Shown here in pieces: positions 25,487 through 34,989 of a stretch of 52,348 bases of DNA. The position numbers and the translations under genes were made by a program. The notes beneath the pieces were generated by a model. That model had not been told where the DNA came from. It saw only the letters and a program-made list of their open reading frames with translations, and did not search any database. The stretch's first letter is position 1. The number at the start of each line of letters is the position of its first letter. This DNA comes from Desulfosporosinus sp. UBA5188 (GTDB lineage Bacteria > Bacillota > Desulfitobacteriia > Desulfitobacteriales > Desulfitobacteriaceae): positions 2,119-54,466 of the forward strand of contig DHWG01000069.1 in NCBI GenBank assembly GCA_002413075.1. Reading direction: 5' to 3'.

Positions 25487-26611
25487 TTAGATCACAGTAC
25501 TTTTAAAGACCACTAAAGGACTATTCGAACTCCCTTTTAAGACGTTTTCTCCGTTTACCTTGACAAATTTATCTAGAATTGCATAGGTCGTTTGAGCATG
25601 CGCATAAATATGGCATTTAGGCATGATGATGCTATTCCTAATTCGGCATCCTTCCTCAACAACTACGCCACGAAATATAATTGAGTTAGACACTTCACCC
25701 GCAATCGTGCACCCACTAGCAATCAAGGAGTTACTGACTTTGGCTTGTGACGTGTACCTGGTTGGAGGATTATCCACAATTTTTGTATGGATGCGATCTT
25801 CCCCTAACCATAATTTTTCTCGGACTTCACAATCTAAAAGATCCATACTTCTATGAAAATAATCCTTAACTGTGCGGATCGGCCAAAATATCGAATCCGT
25901 TGGCGCGCCGTAGATTTTTAGGACTTGCAAATTTGTCGTTAAAATATCCATTAAGTCCAAACACCCAATGGATCTATACTTGTCAATAATATTCAACAAA
26001 AGCTCGCGCCGAATGATCAACATGTTTACAAAATGAGGGTGAGGTGTCTCTACGCTTTCAAGACTACTTTGGGCCATAATATGAGACACTTTCTGATTGT
26101 CATCCATTTCAAGTTGCCTCTCATGGATCAAATCACCCATGTGATCACACTCTTTATATATCAAGGTAGCGTCTGCCTGTTTTTCCTTATGAAATTCCAG
26201 GGACTCCGTAAAATTCATATTGAATATTTGATTACCATTACTAATGACGACATTCTCACTAAAATCCTTTTGTAAATACTCTAGATTACGTTGCAGATCT
26301 TTAATACAAAACGTGTGATTATCGCCTTCCAACCCATGCATGACTCCGGGCAAGATAAACATTCCACCATTTTTACGTTCTAGAAACCAGTCTTTTCCAG
26401 CTCCTAAGTGATCCAGCAGCGGTCTATATTGGTGCGGAGTCACTAATCCGATCGTACTAATGCCCGAATTCACCATACTAGATAACGCAAAATCGAGAAT
26501 TCTATATCTTCCCCCAAAGGGAACAGCTGCTATCGGCCTATTTAGAGCCAGACCCTGCAAGCTGTCAGATCCGCTATTAGCAAAAATAATTCCTATAGCG
26601 TTTGACATCAT
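25487..26611 (-). CDS. glgD: Glucose-1-phosphate adenylyltransferase, GlgD subunit
   Basis: 374 residues. The nucleotidyltransferase fold is kept (VPFGGRYRILDFALSSMVNSG), but the N-terminal G-rich loop reads IIFANSGSDSLQGLALNRPI instead of the GGxGSRLxxLT of GlgC, so catalysis is probably weak or absent. A C-terminal left-handed helix (hexapeptide repeats) starts near residue 285. In Bacillus and clostridia GlgD pairs with GlgC to raise activity. Start ATG 26611 follows AAGGAGG. Confidence 0.92.
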   Translation of the reverse strand: MMSNAIGIIFANSGSDSLQGLALNRPIAAVPFGGRYRILDFALSSMVNSGISTIGLVTPHQYRPLLDHLGAGKDWFLERKNGGMFILPGVMHGLEGDNHTFCIKDLQRNLEYLQKDFSENVVISNGNQIFNMNFTESLEFHKEKQADATLIYKECDHMGDLIHERQLEMDDNQKVSHIMAQSSLESVETPHPHFVNMLIIRRELLLNIIDKYRSIGCLDLMDILTTNLQVLKIYGAPTDSIFWPIRTVKDYFHRSMDLLDCEVREKLWLGEDRIHTKIVDNPPTRYTSQAKVSNSLIASGCTIAGEVSNSIIFRGVVVEEGCRIRNSIIMPKCHIYAHAQTTYAILDKFVKVNGENVLKGSSNSPLVVFKSTVI

Positions 26612-26635
26612 TTTATCCTCCTTTCTAAAAACGGC

Positions 26636-27832
26636 TCATCGAGTTCTGTAAACATTTTCACCGGCTTCGATCCTCGAACCCATAGGGATTATATGGTAAT
26701 CTTCAATAACCGTTATTCCTTCTTGTTCCGGTGTGCTTTGCCCTTCAGCACCGACAATACATTGACCAAGTATTTCTGCTTTTTCCCCAATAATTGTTTT
26801 ATTTATGATCGATCCATCATGAACTTTTGCATAGGGTAATAAAATTGAATCTTTTATTTGTACTCCTTTCCCTACATAAACCCCAGATGCAAGGATTGAA
26901 TTGCTCACATTCCCATGAACAATACATCCGTTACAAACAAGACTGTTCTCTATTTTGGCTGCGGATCCCATAAAGTGGGGGGGGAAAATATCTTCATTCG
27001 AGAATATGCGGAACTTTGGATCGAAAACATTCAGGAAGTGTCCCTCTCTTAAGGACTCCATATTAGCATGATAATAGCTTTCAATAGTACCTACGTCTCG
27101 CCAATAACCTTGAAAATTGTAAGCATAGACTCTTGCTCCATCTCCAAGTTGCTGAGGAATAATATTTTTACCGAAGTCATTTTCAGAGTGAAAATTTTCG
27201 TCATCCTCAATGAGGGCTTGTTTTAGAGTTGCCCAGTTAAAAATATAGACGCCCATTGAAGCAAGATTACTGTCAGATTGAAGCGGTTTTTCTTTAAAAT
27301 CCGTTACCCGTTCATCTTTATCGACAGTCAAGATCCCAAACCGCGATGCTTCCTCTTGCGGAACTTGAATCGTTGCAATGGTAATCTCTGAATTTTTCTG
27401 TTTATGAAACTTTAACATCAGGTTGTAATCCATTTTATACACATGATCCCCTGATAAAATAATCACATATTTAGGATTGTAGAAATTTATAAATTCATAA
27501 TTTTGGAAAACGGCATTGGCTGTACCGTTATACCAACTTCCTTCTGAATTGCCAAGGAAGGGGGGAAGAATGTGAACCCCACCACTGAAAGGATTATCTA
27601 AGTCCCAAGCTGAACCTAAACCAATATATGAATTAAGTAGAAAAGGCTTATATTGGATAAGAATACCGACCGTGTTAATGTTTGAATAGGTGCAATTACT
27701 CAAGCTAAAGTCTATGATTCTATACTTACCACAAAAGGAAACTGCCGGTTTAGCTCGATTACGAGTTAAACCACCAAGTCTACTCCCTTGCCCACCTGCT
27801 AAAAGCAGTGCTACACATTCCGGTTGTTTCAA
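26636..27832 (-). CDS. glgC: Glucose-1-phosphate adenylyltransferase catalytic subunit
   Basis: 398 residues. The catalytic loop LLAGGQGSRLGGLTRNRAKP is intact, followed by GKYRIIDFSLSNC, LSGDHVYKMDY and DFKEKPLQ. It makes ADP-glucose from glucose-1-phosphate and ATP, the committed step of glycogen synthesis. The C-terminal part is a hexapeptide-repeat helix. It starts at a TTG behind AAGGTGA, 59 bases after glgP, and is followed by glgD. Confidence 0.95.
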   Translation of the reverse strand: MKQPECVALLLAGGQGSRLGGLTRNRAKPAVSFCGKYRIIDFSLSNCTYSNINTVGILIQYKPFLLNSYIGLGSAWDLDNPFSGGVHILPPFLGNSEGSWYNGTANAVFQNYEFINFYNPKYVIILSGDHVYKMDYNLMLKFHKQKNSEITIATIQVPQEEASRFGILTVDKDERVTDFKEKPLQSDSNLASMGVYIFNWATLKQALIEDDENFHSENDFGKNIIPQQLGDGARVYAYNFQGYWRDVGTIESYYHANMESLREGHFLNVFDPKFRIFSNEDIFPPHFMGSAAKIENSLVCNGCIVHGNVSNSILASGVYVGKGVQIKDSILLPYAKVHDGSIINKTIIGEKAEILGQCIVGAEGQSTPEQEGITVIEDYHIIPMGSRIEAGENVYRTR

Positions 27833-27891
27833 CGCAGCTCACCTTCCTCACAAATATTTATCTGTTATAAACAATTTAGTATGAACTATTG

Positions 27892-30324
27892 TTAATTAAT
27901 GGTCCGATATCTGACCTTCCAAATCCAATCTGCATATTCTCTAATAGTTCTATCACTTGAGAATCTTCCTGAGTTGGCAATATTGACTAAGGACATTGCA
28001 TTCCAATCTTTTTGATTCAGATGAAGTGTTTGAAGCTTGTCATGCATTTCAAGATATGAGTGAAAATCTCTTAAAACAAAGAATTCATCGTTATAGATCA
28101 TCAGAGAATCGAACAGAACTCTGAATTCCCCCCCCATATTATCGAAAAAACCACTGTTTAATTGATTGACACATGTGCGTATATCACAGTTAGCGTGGTA
28201 TTCATCCCATGATTTATATCCGCCATTTGAAGTGTAGCTCATAACCTGTTCCGCTGTAAGCCCAAAGATGAAGATATTATCGTCACCGACCGCATCCTTA
28301 ATTTCTACATTGGCTCCATCTAAGGTTCCTAAGGTTATGGCACCATTCATCATAAACTTCATATTTCCGGTCCCTGAAGCCTCTTTACTTGCGGTAGATA
28401 TCTGTTCACTAATGTCTGCAGCAGGATAAATCAGCTCGGCTTGAGTCACATTGAAATTCTCAATGAAGATGACTTTAAGTTTTTGATTAACGATAGGATC
28501 ATGCTCTATTTTCTGACTTAGTGCATTAATAATCTTAATAACAATTTTAGCATAATGATACCCTGGTGCCGCTTTTCCACCGAATATAAAGGTTTGCGAC
28601 CCCCTCAATGAATCTGGGTCGTCCAGAGCCTTATTGTATAAGTGCATGATCTTTAGCACATTCAGTAATTGTCTTTTGTAGGCATGTATTCTCTTCACTT
28701 GAACATCAAAAATCGACATAGGGTCAAGAACAACCCCCTGTTTGATCTTTACCCTTTCAGCCAAGCGACATTTGTTTTCATATTTCACGTTGGCCATCTG
28801 TTCCAAGAAACTGGAATCATTTTTGAACACTTGAAGTTTCTTGAGTTCTCCTGCATCTTCCTTCCAATTAGGACCAATTGCTTCCGTTATGAGGCGAGAT
28901 AATTTGGGATTAGCGGCTAAGAGAAATCTCCTGTAATTAACACCATTTGTTTTATTGTTAAATTTATAACCAAAAATGCGGTAATAATCTTTAAAAATCA
29001 CATCTTTAAGTATTTTTGTGTGTAATTGCGCAACGCCATTCACAGACGAACTCCCGATAATGGCCAAATGGGCCATATAGACATACCCATCTTTGAGAAT
29101 TTCAGTGTTGTTAATCACTTTTCCATCATCCATAAATCTTGCGGTTAAATCTTCCTTGAATCTCCGATCTATTTCCTCTATAATCTGATAAATCCTTGGT
29201 AATAGTCCTTTGAGAAGATCAATCGACCATTTTTCCATAGCTTCCGGCATAATGGTATGATTTGTAAAGGATACAGTGTTCACCGTGATATTCCAGGCCT
29301 CATCCCAGCCCATTCCTTCTTCATCAATTAAGAGACGCATCAGCTCAGGGATACACAAAACTGGATGAGTGTCATTAATATGAACAGAAACTCGTCGTGA
29401 GAAATCATGTAACGAACTTGAACGATTTCTTTTTTTATAACTTCTTATAATGGAGCCCAACCCAGCGGCAACAAAAAAGTATTCTTGCTTAAGCCTTAAC
29501 TCTCTTCCAGCTAGACTACTATCATCAGGATAAAGAATATAGGAAATCGATTCAACCTCAGATTTATTGCTTGTCGCTTGATTATATTCTCCACGATTGA
29601 AACAGGCTAAATCAAGCTCGCCACAAGTAGTTTCTGCACTCCATAACCTTAAGTTGTTAATATACAAGAGATTATCATAGCTCATAATGGGGACATCATA
29701 GGGGACTGCAAGCACTGATTCATAGTTCTCGTGTATAAAGGATGTTTTCCCCTCAATAACCTTTGTTCTGACTGACCCTCTAAATTTTACAACAATGGCC
29801 TTATCTGGTTTCCTTATTTCCCACGGATAACCATTTTTGAGCCAATTATCGGCTACTTCAACCTGATTGCCAGCTACGATTTTCTGTTCAAATAAACCAT
29901 ATTTATAACGAATTCCATTACCATGTCCCTCAATTCCTAAGAATGCCATTGAGTCTAAGAAACACGCTGCCAATCTTCCTAAACCCCCATTACCTAAGCC
30001 AGGGTCTACTTCTTGTTCTAAGAGGTCATCAAGATTGATACTTAACTCTGACAAACCCGCTCTCACGAGTTCCTCTATTTTAAAGTTCACCAAATAATTG
30101 TGAAGAAGTTTACCAATCAGAAACTCCATAGAAAAATAAAAAATCTGTTTTCCCTGAGCCATGGATTTTTTGTTCATGGTCCGGTAATAACTCATTTTTT
30201 CTTTCAACAGTGCGACTAGTGCAACAAATTTATCCCATTGAGTCGCTTCATCTAACGTAATACCTTCCCCTTCAATCAATTTCATGATATAGGCTTCCTT
30301 GAAACTTTCTTTATCTATAAACAT
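27892..30324 (-). CDS. glgP: Glycogen/maltodextrin phosphorylase
   Basis: 810 residues, GT35. The PLP-lysine site is EASGTGNMKFMMNGA, close to the C-terminus, with GGLGRLAACFLDSMA near the N-terminus and NDTHPVLCIPELMR in the middle. It releases glucose-1-phosphate from glycogen chain ends. ATG 30324 (MFIDKESFKEAY) follows GGAGG; a TTG six codons earlier lies within that site. First gene of the glycogen cluster, so synthesis and breakdown genes are co-transcribed. Confidence 0.95.
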   Translation of the reverse strand: MFIDKESFKEAYIMKLIEGEGITLDEATQWDKFVALVALLKEKMSYYRTMNKKSMAQGKQIFYFSMEFLIGKLLHNYLVNFKIEELVRAGLSELSINLDDLLEQEVDPGLGNGGLGRLAACFLDSMAFLGIEGHGNGIRYKYGLFEQKIVAGNQVEVADNWLKNGYPWEIRKPDKAIVVKFRGSVRTKVIEGKTSFIHENYESVLAVPYDVPIMSYDNLLYINNLRLWSAETTCGELDLACFNRGEYNQATSNKSEVESISYILYPDDSSLAGRELRLKQEYFFVAAGLGSIIRSYKKRNRSSSLHDFSRRVSVHINDTHPVLCIPELMRLLIDEEGMGWDEAWNITVNTVSFTNHTIMPEAMEKWSIDLLKGLLPRIYQIIEEIDRRFKEDLTARFMDDGKVINNTEILKDGYVYMAHLAIIGSSSVNGVAQLHTKILKDVIFKDYYRIFGYKFNNKTNGVNYRRFLLAANPKLSRLITEAIGPNWKEDAGELKKLQVFKNDSSFLEQMANVKYENKCRLAERVKIKQGVVLDPMSIFDVQVKRIHAYKRQLLNVLKIMHLYNKALDDPDSLRGSQTFIFGGKAAPGYHYAKIVIKIINALSQKIEHDPIVNQKLKVIFIENFNVTQAELIYPAADISEQISTASKEASGTGNMKFMMNGAITLGTLDGANVEIKDAVGDDNIFIFGLTAEQVMSYTSNGGYKSWDEYHANCDIRTCVNQLNSGFFDNMGGEFRVLFDSLMIYNDEFFVLRDFHSYLEMHDKLQTLHLNQKDWNAMSLVNIANSGRFSSDRTIREYADWIWKVRYRTIN

Positions 30325-30654
30325 ACTGCTTGTTTCCTCCAATACTTAACTTACTATTCAACAAAGGTTTTAATATGACATAAAACCGTGTTGAAACTGA
30401 TGATCAAGAAAGCTCTTGTTCATATATGGTAGCAACCGATTTACTCTGTCGGTTACACTCTGTAGATTACTTTACCTATTCTCCTATGCAAAGGAAAATA
30501 CCTTCATAGATATCTTGATATTTATATGAATCAACGATCAAACCTGTAACATTTAACACACTTCAAGCGTAATAAGGTTGTAGGGTTATAAAAAACAGCC
30601 CGATAACGTTATTATATTTATTGGCTGTAATATTATTCAAAAGGAGGAAATGAT
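30325..30654. other. Intergenic stretch between divergent glgP and the PspC gene
   Basis: 330 AT-rich bases between two divergently read genes. It must hold both promoters, but I cannot place either with confidence. There are short inverted repeats: AACCGA/TCGGTT around 30433-30454 and ACAGCC/GGCTGT around 30594-30626. A strong AAAGGAGG precedes the plus-strand gene. Confidence 0.5.
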
Positions 30655-30852
30655 ATGACGAAACGCTTGTATCGATCTAGCTTGGATAAACAACTTGGTG
30701 GCGTCTGCGGAGGGATTGCTGAATATTTTGAACTTGACCCCAGTCTCGTCAGGATCGGCGCTATTCTACTTCTCCTAGTCGCAGGCACCGGATTTTTAGC
30801 CTATCTTGTTGCCTGGTTTATCGTCCCCCTGGATACTAACAAGGAATATTAA
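30655..30852 (+). CDS. Small PspC-domain membrane protein
   Basis: 65 residues that are a PspC domain alone: KQLGGVCGGIAEYFELDPSLVR, then one hydrophobic span IGAILLLLVAGTGFLAYLVAW. PspC-type proteins sit in the membrane and act in envelope stress responses in some bacteria. AAAGGAGG is seven bases before the ATG. It is alone, ended by the hairpin at 30884-30927. Partner genes pspA or liaF are not in the window. Confidence 0.88.
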   Translation: MTKRLYRSSLDKQLGGVCGGIAEYFELDPSLVRIGAILLLLVAGTGFLAYLVAWFIVPLDTNKEY

Positions 30853-30883
30853 GGATGATTAATAACTTTTCTGTGTACATAAG

Positions 30884-30927
30884 GATATAGCGCCTGGTCC
30901 AGAGCACTCTGAACTAGGCGCTATATC
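30884..30927. terminator. Bidirectional intrinsic terminator
   Basis: A 12-bp perfect stem GATATAGCGCCT/AGGCGCTATATC with about 20 bases inside, of which several more can pair. T-rich flank CTTTATAA follows on the plus strand. It lies between two convergent genes and can serve both. Confidence 0.75.
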
Positions 30928-30961
30928 TTTATAACTATCCTAATCAATTACGTTATTGAGG

Positions 30962-32692
30962 CTACAATGTTCCCTGTTGCATCATAAACATCTTATGATA
31001 AAGTCCCTCTGTTCGTAAAAGTTCTGCATGTCTACCTCTTTCAACAATTATTCCGCTGTGCAGGACTAAAATAAGGTCGGCATCTTGAATGGTTGAGAGC
31101 CGATGAGCAATCGCAATCGTCGTTCGGCCTTGTCGCATCTTTTCAAGAGCGGTTTTAATCGCTTCCTCCGTTTCCGTATCGACACTTGCCGTCGCCTCAT
31201 CTAAGACTAGTATTTTGGGATTACCTGCTATTGTACGAGCAAAACAAATGAGTTGACGCTGCCCACTCGACAATGTAGCCCCTCGTTCTCCAATCGGCTC
31301 TTCGAAGCCTTGTGGAAGTTTTAGAATAAATTCATCGGCTTGCACAAATGAAGCCGCTTCACCGACTTGCTTCTCACTCACAGTTGGTCTTGAAAGGGAA
31401 ATATTTTTGGCAATATTTCCGACAAACAAAAAGGGATCTTGGGCCACAAGGCCAACTTTAGTACGTAGCTCATCTTCGGAGAACTCAGTTAATGGTACTG
31501 AGTCTATAAGAATTTCCCCACGCGTTACAGAATAGAAACGCATGAGGAGATTCGCGACGGTACTTTTTCCACTTCCAGTATGCCCTACCAGAGCAACGGT
31601 CTGCCCTGAATAGGCCGTAAAACTGACGTTCTTTAAGACGTCTTGCCCACCGTCATACGAAAAACTAACATTCTTAAATTCAATTTGTCCGTCAAGGATC
31701 GATGCAGCTCCAACATCGTTCACAGCACGAGTCAGGCGGCGATCATCTAATAGTTCAAAAACTCGTTCAGCTGCAACCAGGGATTGTTGAAACTGTGACA
31801 ATCGTTGCATCATCATATTAACGGGCTCAAAGAAGCGATCCAGGTAGTTGATAAAGGCATAGAGCACCCCAATTTGGATCGGCCCCTGTAACGACTGAAT
31901 TCCAAAGAAGTTTAAAACAAGGACTAGGGCAAAGGTATAAATCACATCAACGGCCGGACGAACAAACAGGCTTTCCAATCGAATATTGGTCATGTTTGAT
32001 TGATAGTAAGCATTATTAATCCCTGCAAACTCTTCTTTGAAGCGTTTTTCCTGACGCATAGCTTGCACGATATTCATCCCTTGGATGGATTCATTCAATT
32101 TGGAATTGAGACGACTCAGTTCTTTGCGCATGATTCGATACACTTTTGTACTAACCCCTCGATACACAACCATTAAACCGAGAATTGCCGGAAGCAAGGC
32201 AAGGCAAAAGGTCGCCAAACGCACATCCAAGCTAAACATGGCAATAAAGACGCCAATCAAAAAGACGAAATTTTGGACAAGTGCGGCAAGAACCCCCACA
32301 AACAACTCTTTAATCGCTTCAGTATCATTCGTAATTCTGGAAACCAAAGCCCCCGTCGGAGTTTTGTCGAAAACCACGAGTCCCAGGCGTTGAACATGTT
32401 TGAAGACATCAACTCGTAATGCTTGAATCACTTTGAGGGCAATTCGATTAAAACTGACTAATTGATAATAGTGTAGGCCTACTGATAGAAAATGAAGCCC
32501 CAAATAGCCTCCTCCAAGAAGCCATAAAGCTTGCTGGTCAAAGGAGCGAGGCACCAGATGGCGATCGAGAAATATTTTAACTAAGATCGGACCAATGACA
32601 TCCGCAAACGTAGCAAATACTAGGACCATAGAGGCTATACTTAACGCTTTGTAATGGGGTTTAAGGTATCTAAGTAAACGCCGGATGACCAT
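30962..32692 (-). CDS. ABC exporter half-transporter, ATPase with consensus site
   Basis: 576 residues from ATG 32692 behind GGGAGGGGGAG. Six membrane helices (about 1-320), then an ATPase domain: Walker A GHTGSGKSTVANLL, signature LSSGQRQLICFAR, Walker B ILVLDEATASVD with the catalytic Glu. It starts one base after the stop of its partner gene. The pair resembles heterodimeric multidrug or lipid-type exporters such as YheI/YheH (BmrC/BmrD). Substrate unknown. Confidence 0.88.
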   Translation of the reverse strand: MVIRRLLRYLKPHYKALSIASMVLVFATFADVIGPILVKIFLDRHLVPRSFDQQALWLLGGGYLGLHFLSVGLHYYQLVSFNRIALKVIQALRVDVFKHVQRLGLVVFDKTPTGALVSRITNDTEAIKELFVGVLAALVQNFVFLIGVFIAMFSLDVRLATFCLALLPAILGLMVVYRGVSTKVYRIMRKELSRLNSKLNESIQGMNIVQAMRQEKRFKEEFAGINNAYYQSNMTNIRLESLFVRPAVDVIYTFALVLVLNFFGIQSLQGPIQIGVLYAFINYLDRFFEPVNMMMQRLSQFQQSLVAAERVFELLDDRRLTRAVNDVGAASILDGQIEFKNVSFSYDGGQDVLKNVSFTAYSGQTVALVGHTGSGKSTVANLLMRFYSVTRGEILIDSVPLTEFSEDELRTKVGLVAQDPFLFVGNIAKNISLSRPTVSEKQVGEAASFVQADEFILKLPQGFEEPIGERGATLSSGQRQLICFARTIAGNPKILVLDEATASVDTETEEAIKTALEKMRQGRTTIAIAHRLSTIQDADLILVLHSGIIVERGRHAELLRTEGLYHKMFMMQQGTL

Positions 32693-32693
32693 A

Positions 32694-34445
32694 TTACGCT
32701 CCCCCTCCCTCAAGCAGTGACTCTAACTGCTGACTTCGATAAGTGGAAGCATACCATCCCTCAATGATCATGAGTTCGGCATGAGAGCCACGCTCAATAA
32801 TGATCCCGTTGTGAAGGACAATGATCAAGTCCGCATGTTCAACAGCACTCAAACGATGTGAGGAAATAAGGGTTGTTTTTTGAGTTCTTGTTTCCTTTAG
32901 ACCTTGTAAAATTGTTTTTTCTGTCTTCGCGTCCACCGCAGACAGAGAATCATCGAGAATAAGAATTTCCGGTTTGAGTAATAGCGCTCTGGCAATTGAT
33001 ATTCGCTGTTTTTGCCCTCCAGAAAGGGTTACCCCCCGATCCCCGACCATGGTGCCGTATTGTTCTTCAAAACGTAGGATATCCTGGTGAATGGCTGCGA
33101 TTTCAGCGACAGCCTTGATTTCCTCCAGCGTGGCTTCTGGTTTACCAAAAGCTATGTTCTGCGCAATTAAAGTAGAAAATAGAAAGTTATCCTGAGGAAC
33201 ATACCCAATCGAAGACCGTAGGGCTCCAAGTGTTACATTATATATCGAGTTTCCACCAATACGGAGATCCCCTTTTGAAAGATCAAATTCTCGCATGAGC
33301 ATTCGGAAAAATGTTGTTTTCCCACTTCCAGTCTTTCCCACAATCCCTAAAGTTTGACCAGGTTTGACAGCAACGTCAATTTCTTTAAGAACCAGTTTGT
33401 GCGCTCCTGGATAAGTAAATGAAGCCCCCTGATACGCCACTTCTCCACTGGGGACTCGATCCGTTACTCCGTCCCGTTCGACGATCTCATGTTTAATGGT
33501 CAGTAGCGTATTCACCCGGTCATAGGATGCCCTTCCACGTTCTAGGATGTTGAAGAGCCACCCAAACGCCAGCATTGGCCAGATAAACGCTCCCAGATAA
33601 ATCGTAAACTGAGTTAGCTGTCCAAAGCTTAGACTTCCGTTCACCACTTCTTTCGCACCAAAGGAGATGGCGAGGAAAAATGAAATCCCTATAATCAATT
33701 GGATCGTCGGTTCAAAAAGCGCATCCACTTTCGCAACCGCAAAATTCTTCTCCACCACGTCCGCTGATAACGTGCGAAAGGCTTTTTTCTCTGCTTCTTC
33801 CTCACCAAAGGCTCTAACGACTCTGACCCCAGAGATGTTCTCCAACACTTTGTTATTGAGATCAGAAAAGGCCGCCTGTGCTTTATGAAACCTTTTATGT
33901 AGAAGTGTGCCATAATAGCTGGTCGACCAGGCCATCAAGGGCATAGGCAATAAGGTAATAAGGGTAAGTTTCCAACTGATAAAATAGGCCATTGAGAAAA
34001 CAACCAGACTCCCTGTCGTCAGAGAATCAACTAGGGTTAACACACCCACCCCTGCCGTCATCTCAATCGCTTGAATATCGTTTGTGGCATGCGCCATTAG
34101 ATCTCCCGTTCGGTGTTGCTGATAAAATTGCGGAGACAAGCGGGTGAAATGCTCAAAAAGTTGTTTCCGTAACAACCTCCCCAGCCGACTGGAGGCCCCG
34201 AAAATCGTTAAACGCCAAGCATACCGCAAGCCGTAAACCAGTAGCGTCGCACTTAATAGAAGTAAACTCCACTTGAACAAGATTCCCTCGGTCATATTCC
34301 TCTTGCCAACTCCGTCCACGATGACCCCAACGGCATAGGGAGGAAATAGATTGATTAGGGCTACTAATAACAAAACAAAAATACCCATGCTATAGCTTTT
34401 TTTCTCTAATCTAAAAAACCACATTAACTCCCTAAAAAGACGCAT
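32694..34445 (-). CDS. ABC exporter half-transporter, ATPase with degenerate catalytic residue
   Basis: About 583 residues from ATG 34445 (MRLFRELMWFF) behind AGAGGAG. Six membrane helices, then Walker A GKTGSGKTTFFRML, signature LSGGQKQRISIAR and Walker B ILILDDSLSAVDAKTE. The residue after the Walker B Asp is Asp instead of the catalytic Glu, as in the degenerate half of heterodimeric ABC exporters. The downstream gene has the normal Glu, so the two probably pair in the membrane. Substrate unknown. Confidence 0.88.
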   Translation of the reverse strand: MRLFRELMWFFRLEKKSYSMGIFVLLLVALINLFPPYAVGVIVDGVGKRNMTEGILFKWSLLLLSATLLVYGLRYAWRLTIFGASSRLGRLLRKQLFEHFTRLSPQFYQQHRTGDLMAHATNDIQAIEMTAGVGVLTLVDSLTTGSLVVFSMAYFISWKLTLITLLPMPLMAWSTSYYGTLLHKRFHKAQAAFSDLNNKVLENISGVRVVRAFGEEEAEKKAFRTLSADVVEKNFAVAKVDALFEPTIQLIIGISFFLAISFGAKEVVNGSLSFGQLTQFTIYLGAFIWPMLAFGWLFNILERGRASYDRVNTLLTIKHEIVERDGVTDRVPSGEVAYQGASFTYPGAHKLVLKEIDVAVKPGQTLGIVGKTGSGKTTFFRMLMREFDLSKGDLRIGGNSIYNVTLGALRSSIGYVPQDNFLFSTLIAQNIAFGKPEATLEEIKAVAEIAAIHQDILRFEEQYGTMVGDRGVTLSGGQKQRISIARALLLKPEILILDDSLSAVDAKTEKTILQGLKETRTQKTTLISSHRLSAVEHADLIIVLHNGIIIERGSHAELMIIEGWYASTYRSQQLESLLEGGGA

Positions 34446-34566
34446 GAAATCTCCTCTCAAAGCTGTTGGGACGTTCAAATACGCGACGTCTTGCTAGCAC
34501 TCATCATGTTACGAATTATATCATAAGACTTCTGTCTTTTTCTAGATTTAAGAATCGTCTAAAAAG

Positions 34567-34610
34567 TAATAAGCGCCTTCAGCATATCAAACTGCTGAGG
34601 GCGCTTATTA
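34567..34610 (-). terminator. Intrinsic terminator of the small zinc-ribbon gene
   Basis: TAATAAGCGCC...CAGCA pairs with TGCTG...GGCGCTTATTA, 18 bp with one G-U pair and an 8-base loop. On the minus strand it is followed by ACTTTTTAG. The gene's stop codon is four bases upstream. Confidence 0.8.
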
Positions 34611-34613
34611 AAG

Positions 34614-34763
34614 TTACTTTATCATATTATTTGTGGTTGCACAGGACTCGGGGGGAGATTGTGTCGCCTTCATTTTACAATCCTCGCAGACCTTTAAACC
34701 ATGGTCCTCATATAAATCCTCGTTCGGAATTTCAACGTTACACCTTGCACACTTAGCCATCAT
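34614..34763 (-). CDS. 49-residue protein with two CxxC pairs, zinc ribbon-like
   Basis: A short frame with a strong ribosome site (AAAGGAG, 8 bases before ATG 34763) and a dedicated terminator. The protein starts MMAKCARCNVEIPNED and has KCARC and VCEDC, so four cysteines spaced C-x2-C-x18-C-x2-C, which would hold one zinc. The last 18 residues are polar and look disordered. I do not know a function; small zinc-ribbon proteins of this kind occur in Firmicutes. A second ATG follows at once (34760). Confidence 0.7.
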   Translation of the reverse strand: MMAKCARCNVEIPNEDLYEDHGLKVCEDCKMKATQSPPESCATTNNMIK

Positions 34764-34884
34764 AATTTTATCTCCTTTAATAGTTTTTCATTAATGATAT
34801 ATAATCGTTTTCTTAACATATCTCAATATTGCTTAAGCTATACCGTGAAAATACCTTTGCCTAAAATTGACACCCAGACTTTTC

Positions 34885-34913
34885 TTGATTGAACATAGTT
34901 GTTTTGTTATACT
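34885..34913 (+). promoter_or_regulatory. Sigma-A-type promoter for the phosphodiester glycosidase gene
   Basis: TTGATT (34885-34890) and TATACT (34908-34913) are spaced by 17 bases, about 77 bases before the ATG at 34990. No repressor site is evident in between. Confidence 0.55.
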
Positions 34914-34989
34914 TAGCAGAGTTATTGTAAAATATCGTTGTCCAATGTCAACGTTAGCTCATAACTGAAAGAAGGAGAAAGAAAGTTTT

